Source: an uncultured Flavobacteriales bacterium (GTDB lineage Bacteria; Bacteroidota; Bacteroidia; Flavobacteriales_D; Sanyastnellaceae). From it: DNA of 8,045 nucleotides. The notes under the pieces were generated by a model. The model did not search any database. It was given only the letters and a program-made list of their open reading frames with translations, and had not been told where the DNA came from. The stretch is from positions 1 to 8,045 of the forward strand of contig CALKHD010000073.1 of the NCBI GenBank assembly GCA_938092195.1, given 5' to 3'. Below, piece after piece: positions 1 through 5,845 of the stretch. Made by a program: the position numbers and the translations under genes. Within the stretch, counting starts at the first letter, position 1. The number at the start of each line of letters is the position of its first letter.

Positions 1-2
1 CC

Positions 3-2792
3 TCTGACTCCTCGGTTCCCGTCTTGGGCATCACGGGAACGGGAGGGGCTGGGAAAAGCTCCCTGGTGGACGAATTGGTTCGCCGCTTTCTGCTCGACAC
101 CGAGGACAAAACAATGGCCATCGTGTCGGTGGACCCGTCCAAGCGAAAAACCGGAGGAGCCTTGCTTGGCGACCGCATTCGCATGAATGCCATTGCGTCT
201 AACAGGGTCTACATGCGGTCGTTGGCCACGCGCCAATCCAATTTGGCCTTGAGTCGCCATGTGGGAGACGCTTTGGACATCCTCAAAGCATCGGGCTTCG
301 ACTTGATTGTGCTAGAGACTTCAGGCATTGGACAAAGCGATACTGAAATCATGGACCACAGCGATGTGGCGCTGTATGTGATGACCCCAGAGTTTGGCGC
401 TGCCACTCAACTGGAAAAAATCGACATGCTTGATTTTGCCGATGTGGTGGCCATCAACAAGTTTGACAAACGTGGCGGAGCCGATGCTCTGAGGGACGTT
501 CGCAAGCAATACAAGAGAAACCACGAGCTGTGGGAAGCCCAAGACGACGCGTTGCCCATTTATGGCACCATTGCCTCGCAATTCAATGACCCCGGCACCC
601 ATCGCCTTTACAGGACCTTGATGAACGCCCTGGCCGAAAAGACGGGCGCTGACCTCAAAACCTCATTTGGAATCGAAGCGGGAGAGAGCGAAAAGGTGCA
701 CGTCATTCCGCCAAAGCGCACCCGGTATTTGAGCGAAATCGCCGATGCCATTCGGTCCTACAATGATTGGACAGACGCCCAATCCAAAGTGGCGGGCAAG
801 CTTCAATCGATTCGCGTGGCGCGCCAAGAGTTGGACCACGCCGATGCCGATGCCGCACTGGCACAGCGAGAGGCTGAATTGTCCCGGGACCTTGACCCCA
901 AAAATTTGCACTGGCTCGAGGCTTGGCCTGAAGAGGCCAAGCGCTACCAGCAAGAAGATTACATCTTCCAAGTCAGGGGAAAAGAGATTCGAATCCCCAC
1001 CACCACAAAAAGCTTGAGTCACCAGGACATTCCCAAGGTGAGTGTCCCTCGACTCCAAGGCTGGAGCGACCTTTTGCGCTGGAGCCTCCAAGAGAACTTG
1101 CCCGGGGCGTTCCCGTTCACTGCGGGCATTTATCCGTTCAAGCGGCAAGGAGAAGACCCCACGCGGATGTTTGCTGGAGAAGGCGGGCCGGAAAGGACCA
1201 ACCGCCGTTTCCACTACGTGTCTGGAGACATGCCCGCCAAGCGCTTGTCGACGGCCTTTGATTCTGTCACTTTATATGGACGCAACCCCGACTTGCGGCC
1301 CGACATCCATGGAAAAGTGGGCAACTCGGGCGTGAGCGTTTGCTCTCTTGACGACGCCAAAAGGCTGTACAGTGGATTTGACCTGTGCGACCCCTCCACC
1401 AGTGTGTCCATGACCATCAATGGTCCAGCCCCGATGGTGCTCGCTTTCTTTTTGAATGCCGCCATTGACCAACGCTGCGAAAAGCACATCCTCGAACACA
1501 AACTCCAATCCAAGGTTGAGGCCGTGCTCAAAGCCCGCTGGGATGACCGCGGATTGAAGCGTCCTGTCTACCGTGGCGAGTTGCCCGAAGGGAACAACGG
1601 CCTGGGCTTGCTGCTCCTGGGATGCACTGGCGACGAGGTCCTCGATCCAGACACCTATGCTCAATTGGCTGCCGAGGCCCTGTCCCAAGTTCGAGGCACG
1701 GTGCAGGCCGACATCCTCAAAGAAGACCAGGCGCAAAACACCTGCATCTTCTCCACTGAATTTGCCCTGCGTTTGATGGGCGACGTTCAAGCCTACTTCA
1801 TTGACCACAAGGTTCGCAACTTCTATTCGGTCTCGATTTCCGGATACCACATTGCCGAGGCAGGTGCCAACCCCATCACCCAGCTCGCATTCACCTTGGC
1901 CAATGGCTTCACCTATGTGGAGTATTACCTGAGCCGCGGGATGGACATCAATGCGTTTGGCCCCAACCTGAGCTTCTTCTTTTCCAACGGAATCGATCCT
2001 GAGTACGCCGTCATTGGCCGCGTGGCCCGGCGGATTTGGTCCAAGGCCTTGGACCGCAAATACGGGGCCGACGAAAGGGCTCAAAAACTCAAGTACCACA
2101 TTCAAACCAGTGGACGGTCTTTGCACGCTCAGGAGATCGACTTCAACGACATTCGAACGACCCTGCAGGCGCTGTATGCGATATACGACAACTGCAATTC
2201 GCTCCATACGAATGCCTTTGACGAAGCCATCACCACCCCCACCGAGGGCAGTGTCCGGCGCGCCATTGCCATTCAGCTCATCATCAACCGAGAATTGGGC
2301 TTGGCCAAAAACGAGAACCCGCTGCAAGGCTCCTTCATCATTGAAGAGCTCACCGACTTGGTGGAAGAGGCGGTGATGTCTGAATTCGACAGCCTGACCG
2401 AGCGCGGGGGCGTTCTGGGCGCTATGGAGACCATGTACCAGCGGAGTCGCATCCAAGAGGAGTCCCTTCATTACGAGACGTTGAAGCACACCGGAGAATA
2501 CCCCATTGTTGGCGTGAACACCTTCTTGTCCAAAGAAGGCTCCCCCACCCTTGTTCCGGGAGAGGTCATTCGCGCCACACAGGACGAAAAGCAAGGCCAA
2601 ATCGATGGCCTGAAGGACCTTCATTCTGCGCACGAAGCCGAAACCGATGTCGCCCTGATGCGCGTGCAAGAAATGGCCGTCAATCAAGGCAACCTCTTTG
2701 CCGAGTTGATGACCGCAGTGAAGTCCTGTTCTTTGGGCCAACTGACCGAAGCCATGTTCGAAGTTGGAGGCGCCTACCGACGCAACATGTGA
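3..2792 (+). CDS. icmF: Fused isobutyryl-CoA mutase IcmF, 5'-truncated by window edge (G-protein chaperone + mutase domains)
   Basis: Adenosylcobalamin-dependent mutase interconverting isobutyryl-CoA and n-butyryl-CoA, with a built-in MeaB-type G-protein chaperone; cytoplasmic. Residues are numbered from the TTG at 24, but the frame is open to the window edge and the preceding codons (SDSSVPVL) match the usual run-in to the P-loop. The true start and the N-terminal B12-binding domain (roughly 150 residues in the family) therefore lie outside. Seen: Walker A GTGGAGKSS (5-13), ETSGIGQSD (98-106), guanine-specificity NKFD (145-148), a helical linker about 230-300, then the mutase domain from about 350 to the end. 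Phe383 (RMFAGEG) and Gln571 (DQAQNTCIF) occupy the positions of MCM Tyr89 and Arg207, the pair that marks isobutyryl- rather than methylmalonyl-CoA specificity. His609 (SGYHI) matches MCM His244. No DxHxxG cobalamin motif occurs at the C-terminus, as expected for IcmF order. The 3' end overlaps the next gene by 29 bases if that gene starts at its TTG. The pivalyl-CoA mutase side activity known for some IcmFs cannot be excluded. Confidence 0.95.
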   Translation, partial: SDSSVPVLGITGTGGAGKSSLVDELVRRFLLDTEDKTMAIVSVDPSKRKTGGALLGDRIRMNAIASNRVYMRSLATRQSNLALSRHVGDALDILKASGFDLIVLETSGIGQSDTEIMDHSDVALYVMTPEFGAATQLEKIDMLDFADVVAINKFDKRGGADALRDVRKQYKRNHELWEAQDDALPIYGTIASQFNDPGTHRLYRTLMNALAEKTGADLKTSFGIEAGESEKVHVIPPKRTRYLSEIADAIRSYNDWTDAQSKVAGKLQSIRVARQELDHADADAALAQREAELSRDLDPKNLHWLEAWPEEAKRYQQEDYIFQVRGKEIRIPTTTKSLSHQDIPKVSVPRLQGWSDLLRWSLQENLPGAFPFTAGIYPFKRQGEDPTRMFAGEGGPERTNRRFHYVSGDMPAKRLSTAFDSVTLYGRNPDLRPDIHGKVGNSGVSVCSLDDAKRLYSGFDLCDPSTSVSMTINGPAPMVLAFFLNAAIDQRCEKHILEHKLQSKVEAVLKARWDDRGLKRPVYRGELPEGNNGLGLLLLGCTGDEVLDPDTYAQLAAEALSQVRGTVQADILKEDQAQNTCIFSTEFALRLMGDVQAYFIDHKVRNFYSVSISGYHIAEAGANPITQLAFTLANGFTYVEYYLSRGMDINAFGPNLSFFFSNGIDPEYAVIGRVARRIWSKALDRKYGADERAQKLKYHIQTSGRSLHAQEIDFNDIRTTLQALYAIYDNCNSLHTNAFDEAITTPTEGSVRRAIAIQLIINRELGLAKNENPLQGSFIIEELTDLVEEAVMSEFDSLTERGGVLGAMETMYQRSRIQEESLHYETLKHTGEYPIVGVNTFLSKEGSPTLVPGEVIRATQDEKQGQIDGLKDLHSAHEAETDVALMRVQEMAVNQGNLFAELMTAVKSCSLGQLTEAMFEVGGAYRRNM

Positions 2793-3519
2793 CCCTCGCA
2801 TCGTGGTCATTTCACTCTGGTCAGGTCCACGCTCCATGAGCACCGCGCTCATGTACAGCTTTGCCCAACGCAAGGACATGCGCGTGTTGGACGAGCCACT
2901 TTACGGCTACTTCTTGGAGCGCACGGGAGCTGAGCGGCCTTGCCGAGAAGCCACGTTGGCGCAGCGTCCCAGCACGGCTACTTCGGTGCTTGAATTCATG
3001 CGGCCGCGGCCCGACGAATGGGGCAGCGAGGAACACCTGTTCTGCAAACACATGGCCAACCATGCAGAAGGCTTACCGTGGTCCTCGTTTGAAGGCCATC
3101 GGCACGTGATCTTGTTTCGCAATCCCGCTTCGGTCATGGACTCCTATGGAGCCCACATTCAAAGGCCGACCATGCAAGACTTGGGCTACCAAGACCAATG
3201 CCACTTGTTGGAGCGCATGGACGAACACGGGCAACCTTCGGTGGTCGTGTGCAGCGACCGACTGCAGGCCCATCCCAAGAAGGTCCTACAGAATTTGTGC
3301 GGCGAATTGGGCCTGGCCTGGAGCGAAGACATGATGACATGGGGTGCCGGTGCCCGCCCAGAAGACGGACCTTGGGCCCCTTGGTGGTACTCTGGGGTGC
3401 ATGCTTCCACAGGATGGGAAGCCCGCAAGGCTTCAGAACACTCAGTCCCCTCCCACCTGAAGGAATTGCACGACTCCTGTTTGGACGCGTATCATACACT
3501 CTTAGAACGATCACTCTGA
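2764..3519 (+). CDS. Sulfotransferase-like P-loop protein paired with the downstream aminotransferase-like gene
   Basis: About 251 residues, P-loop sulfotransferase fold; exact function unknown. Near the N-terminus WSGPRSMSTALMYSFAQR (19-36) is a 5'-phosphosulfate-binding (PSB) type loop, not a Walker A kinase loop. LFCKHMANH (92-100) and VILFRNPASVMDSYGAH (115-131) follow. Arg119 and Ser127 sit where sulfotransferases contact the 3'-phosphate of PAPS, so PAPS or a related nucleotide is a reasonable ligand (inference). DEPLYGYF (43-50) may line the acceptor site. The start is uncertain. There is no in-frame ATG before the P-loop, an in-frame stop lies at 2743-2745, and candidates are TTG 2764 (29-base overlap with icmF) or GTG 2803, which leaves only about six residues before the P-loop. 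The stop TGA shares its A with the next gene's ATG, implying translational coupling. In plants a similar domain appears fused in front of a class IV aminotransferase-like domain (from memory), so the two proteins probably act together. No signal peptide or membrane segment is visible. Confidence 0.8.
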   Translation: MEAPTDATCDPRIVVISLWSGPRSMSTALMYSFAQRKDMRVLDEPLYGYFLERTGAERPCREATLAQRPSTATSVLEFMRPRPDEWGSEEHLFCKHMANHAEGLPWSSFEGHRHVILFRNPASVMDSYGAHIQRPTMQDLGYQDQCHLLERMDEHGQPSVVVCSDRLQAHPKKVLQNLCGELGLAWSEDMMTWGAGARPEDGPWAPWWYSGVHASTGWEARKASEHSVPSHLKELHDSCLDAYHTLLERSL

Positions 3520-3521
3520 TG
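3517..3521 (+). other. TGATG stop/start overlap coupling the sulfotransferase-like and aminotransferase-like genes
   Basis: The stop TGA (3517-3519) and the start ATG (3519-3521) share one base. No purine-rich ribosome binding site is evident just upstream. This arrangement is typical of termination-reinitiation coupling and suggests the two products are made in a fixed ratio; coupling itself is inferred. Confidence 0.75.
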
Positions 3522-4424
3522 GCCAAATACAACCAACCCGACCCCCGCAATGACCAGACCTTCTGTTGGGTCGATGGCTTGGTGCCCAGGGAAGATGCCA
3601 AAGTCCACGTTTTGGACAGTGTTGTCCAAGGTGGAGATGCCGTTTGGGAAGGGTTGCGCGTCACCGATGGACGCGCCATTCAACTCGATGCCCACCTCGA
3701 TCGACTTCTGGATTCAGCCCACGCATTGGCTTTTGCAGATGTGCCGAGCAAAGAGGCGGTGACCGCCGCAATTTTCGACACGCTCAAAGCCAACGGCATG
3801 ACCGATGGCGTCCATTGCCGCATTACACTGAGTCGGGGACGAAAAACCACCAGCGGCATGGACCCCCGACTGAATGTGCATGGCTCCACCTTGATCATCG
3901 TTCCCGAATACAAAGGCATGGTTTATGGCGACGAGGGAATTCGACTCATCACCAGCGCCATTCGCCGCAACAGCCCCCAATTCCTGGACAGCCACATCCA
4001 CCACAACAACCTGCTGAACAACATTCTTGCGAAAATCGAGGCGAATGTGGCGGGCATGGATGACGCCGTCATGCTGGATGACCGCGGATTTCTGGCAGAA
4101 ACGAACGCCACCAACCTGTTTGTGGTCCGCGGAGGCCTTTTGCTCACACCATTTGCCCATGCCTGTCTTCCTGGACTCACCCGGCAATTCGTTTTGGACA
4201 CCGCTGGGCTAAAGGGGATAGAGGCCCGTGAAGCCAACCTGACTCTCACCGAGCTTTATACCGCTGATGAAGCCTTCACCACAGGAACCATGGGGGCATT
4301 GGCACACGTCATCGAAGTGGATGGCAGACGCATTGGCTCTGGCACCAAAGGCCCCGTTACATCGTTGTTGCAGCAGGCCTACCTAGACCACATCATGGAC
4401 ACCGCCACCCCTCTGACGGATTGA
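3519..4424 (+). CDS. Class IV aminotransferase-like protein (BCAT-like) with His in place of the PLP-binding lysine
   Basis: 301 residues, the usual length of fold-type IV PLP enzymes (IlvE, D-amino acid aminotransferase, ADC lyase). Start ATG 3519 overlaps the upstream stop (TGATG); the reading frame is open further upstream but has no homologous sequence there. Seen: AHLDRLLDSA (58-67) with Arg62, the phosphate-contacting Arg of the family; FLDSHIHHNNLLNNILAKIE (155-174); FLAETNATNLF (191-201) with Glu194 at the pyridine-nitrogen position; LPGLTRQ (217-223); and TGTMG (255-259) at the phosphate loop. The second block aligns without gaps to D-amino acid aminotransferase, where its DIKSLN holds the Schiff-base Lys145. 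Here that position is His161 (codon 3999-4001). Fold and cofactor pocket look intact, so decay is unlikely, but ordinary transamination through an internal aldimine is not expected. It may use PMP/PLP non-covalently or have another role (inference). Automated annotation would probably call it branched-chain aminotransferase, which I think is misleading. It forms a pair with the sulfotransferase-like gene. Confidence 0.88.
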   Translation: MAKYNQPDPRNDQTFCWVDGLVPREDAKVHVLDSVVQGGDAVWEGLRVTDGRAIQLDAHLDRLLDSAHALAFADVPSKEAVTAAIFDTLKANGMTDGVHCRITLSRGRKTTSGMDPRLNVHGSTLIIVPEYKGMVYGDEGIRLITSAIRRNSPQFLDSHIHHNNLLNNILAKIEANVAGMDDAVMLDDRGFLAETNATNLFVVRGGLLLTPFAHACLPGLTRQFVLDTAGLKGIEAREANLTLTELYTADEAFTTGTMGALAHVIEVDGRRIGSGTKGPVTSLLQQAYLDHIMDTATPLTD

Positions 4425-4472
4425 ACCGAGGACTGCATTCCTTATCCTCAAAATGCCAACCTCTCCACACTC

Positions 4473-4949
4473 ATGATTCCCTTTCTCCGCAACCTTTTTG
4501 CTGGCAGCGCCGGCGCGTTGATGAGCATGCCCGCCAACATGCTCCTGCTGGGGCCCATGGCCAAGCTAACGGGTGCGCCGATGCTTCCCGAACCTCCGGC
4601 AGGCGCCGAAGTGGCCGAAGTGCAAGCTTTTTATGCTCCCATGATTGCCGCCATGGAGCCCATTCATTTTGCGGGGCCCATCCTCGCCCACTGGAACGGG
4701 GCCTTTGTGGGCGCTCTGATTGCTGGGCTTTTGACCCACAACAAGAGTCCCTGGCCCCCCATGCTGGTCGCTGGGTTTGTGATGATGGGCGGCATCGCCA
4801 TGGCCATATTCACTTCATCTCAACCCATGTGGAGCATGGTCCTTGACTTGGTGGGATACCTCCCGATGGGATGGCTGGGTATGATGTTGGCCCATCGCCT
4901 GCGCTCTGCCTCCAAGGCTTCCGCAACTGATCCCAAGGCTTTCCGATAG
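4473..4949 (+). CDS. Small multi-pass membrane protein of unknown function
   Basis: 158 residues, not assigned to a named family. Hydrophobic stretches at about 7-30, 66-89, 96-115 and 118-141 suggest four transmembrane helices. A more polar segment (about 37-62, rich in Pro, Glu and Ala) lies between the first two, and a short basic/polar tail follows the last. Notable conserved-looking residues are His65, the HWNGAFVGA block (73-81) and DLVGYLPMGWLG (125-136); a His and Asp inside membrane segments could bind a ligand or metal, but this is speculation. It resembles small four-helix hypothetical proteins of Bacteroidota that I recall only loosely. ATG 4473 is chosen because it is the first ATG in frame and begins just before the hydrophobic segment. 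It lies 48 bases after the aminotransferase-like gene and 35 bases before the transporter, so it is probably in the same transcript. A +1-frame reading through the same region is Arg/His/Ser-rich and looks like a shadow. Confidence 0.75.
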   Translation: MIPFLRNLFAGSAGALMSMPANMLLLGPMAKLTGAPMLPEPPAGAEVAEVQAFYAPMIAAMEPIHFAGPILAHWNGAFVGALIAGLLTHNKSPWPPMLVAGFVMMGGIAMAIFTSSQPMWSMVLDLVGYLPMGWLGMMLAHRLRSASKASATDPKAFR

Positions 4950-4984
4950 CCTCCATTCACTTGTTGATCAGCCCACCCACAGCC

Positions 4985-5842
4985 ATGTCACGCGGACTCA
5001 TTCTGATGCTTCAGTCCGTGGTGCTGTATACCTCGGCCAACCTCCTGGTCAAGGCCCTTGCGTTCCTGCCGACCCAGCAACTGGTGTTTCTGCGCAGCGC
5101 CATCAGCTTGGTGTTTTGTGGGATCTGGCTTTGGCGTTCGGGGACTCCCCTTTTGGGGAACAACAGAAAGTGGCTGGTGGTCAGGGGACTCTCAGGCATG
5201 GTGGCGTTGACCTTGTTCTTTCACACCATTCGCCACATCCCGCTGGCCAGCGCCACGGTCATTCAATACCTCTCTCCCATTTTCACCATCCTGCTGGCCA
5301 CCCTCTTTGACGGACAGAGAATCAAGCCCCACCGCTGGCTCTATTTCGCTGCCGCATTTGGTGGGATCCTCATGGTCAAAGGCTTCGATGCCCGCGTGTC
5401 ATGGCTGTATTTGTTCATGGGCCTTGGCAGCGCCGCGCTGGCCGCACTGGCTTATTTGGCCACCATCAAATGCCGAGAAACCGATAGCGCAGTGGGCATC
5501 GTGACGTATTTCCACCTGCTTGCCACGCCCATCATGGGCAGTTGGAGCACCGCCACGTGGCACCCTATGGAGCTGTCTGACTGGGGCATGGCCATTGGCA
5601 TTGGCGCTCTGTCTTTGGTGGCACAGGTCTCCATGACCAAGGCGCTTCATTTGGAAGATGCAGCCCGGGTGATGCCCTTCAAATATTTTGGGGCCATCCT
5701 GGCCCTGCTGCTGGCCTGGGGTGTCTTTGGCGAGGTGGTCACGGGTTGGTCTTTGGTGGGCATCCTGATTGTGCTCGCAGCCGTCACAGCAAACACCTTG
5801 TCAGGAAACCGAGAAAAGCGTCAGTCCCTTAACGCACAGTGA
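4985..5842 (+). CDS. EamA/DMT-superfamily transporter (ten predicted helices)
   Basis: 285 residues, standard length for drug/metabolite-transporter (10 TMS DMT) permeases of the inner membrane. Two tandem EamA repeats are visible: about residues 4-132, with VRGLSGMVALTLFFHTI (66-82) and LASATVIQYLSPIFTILLA (87-105); and about 140-272, with a GFDARVSWLYLF lead-in, ALAALAYLAT (151-160) and LLLAWGVFGEVVTGWSLVG (241-259). The Glu250-containing GE motif is typical of the second repeat. In the first repeat the usual GE is replaced by FDGQRI (108-113). The substrate cannot be told from sequence; family members export amino acids, metabolites or nucleosides. ATG 4985 is preferred over an in-frame TTG at 4961, since the eight extra residues add nothing family-like and homologues begin just before helix 1. 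It is the last gene of the plus-strand run and its last 14 bases overlap the convergent lysyl oxidase gene. Confidence 0.88.
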   Translation: MSRGLILMLQSVVLYTSANLLVKALAFLPTQQLVFLRSAISLVFCGIWLWRSGTPLLGNNRKWLVVRGLSGMVALTLFFHTIRHIPLASATVIQYLSPIFTILLATLFDGQRIKPHRWLYFAAAFGGILMVKGFDARVSWLYLFMGLGSAALAALAYLATIKCRETDSAVGIVTYFHLLATPIMGSWSTATWHPMELSDWGMAIGIGALSLVAQVSMTKALHLEDAARVMPFKYFGAILALLLAWGVFGEVVTGWSLVGILIVLAAVTANTLSGNREKRQSLNAQ

Positions 5843-5845
5843 CGC
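5814..5845 (-). terminator. Weak candidate intrinsic terminator of the lysyl oxidase gene
   Basis: GCGTCA (5818-5823) and TGACGC (5840-5845) are perfect inverted repeats with a 16-base loop containing the stop codon of the minus-strand gene. Reading the minus strand, the stem is followed by TTTTCTC, a short T-run. A six-base-pair stem with a long loop is weak, and the site lies inside the 3' coding end of the transporter, so this could be chance. On the plus strand no T-run follows. Confidence 0.3.

Noticed and set aside
24..38. TTG at 24 as the true start of the mutase gene
   Set aside because: The P-loop would start at the first residues and the B12-binding domain would be missing. The frame is open upstream with the usual VPVL run-in, so the gene is simply cut by the window edge.
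1..2792. Methylmalonyl-CoA mutase (MutB/Scm) annotation for the first gene
   Set aside because: The fused MeaB-type domain ahead of the mutase, and Phe383/Gln571 in place of Tyr/Arg, match IcmF rather than methylmalonyl-CoA mutase.
1272..2879. Long minus-strand open frame (535 codons) opposite icmF
   Set aside because: It lies antisense to a strongly conserved mutase domain, and its translation shows no recognisable domain. High GC and codon bias in the sense gene readily open this frame.
3198..3518. Upstream extension of the aminotransferase-like frame to an earlier start
   Set aside because: The extension is Arg/Pro/Gly-rich, overlaps the sulfotransferase-like coding sequence, and has no similarity to class IV enzymes, which begin near MAKYNQPDPR.
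4425..4472. Promoter of Bacteroidota type (TTG ... TAnnTTTG) in the gap before the membrane protein gene
   Set aside because: No match to the -33/-7 consensus is visible in these 48 bases, so read-through from the upstream genes is more likely.
4453..4476. Seven-codon leader frame (MPTSPHS) whose stop overlaps the ATG of the membrane protein gene
   Set aside because: Too short to separate from chance; no ribosome binding site, attenuator hairpin or regulatory codon run accompanies it.
4421..4846. Alternative frame of 141 codons overlapping the small membrane protein
   Set aside because: The translation is His/Arg/Ser-rich without any recognisable pattern, whereas the 4473 frame gives regular hydrophobic helices.
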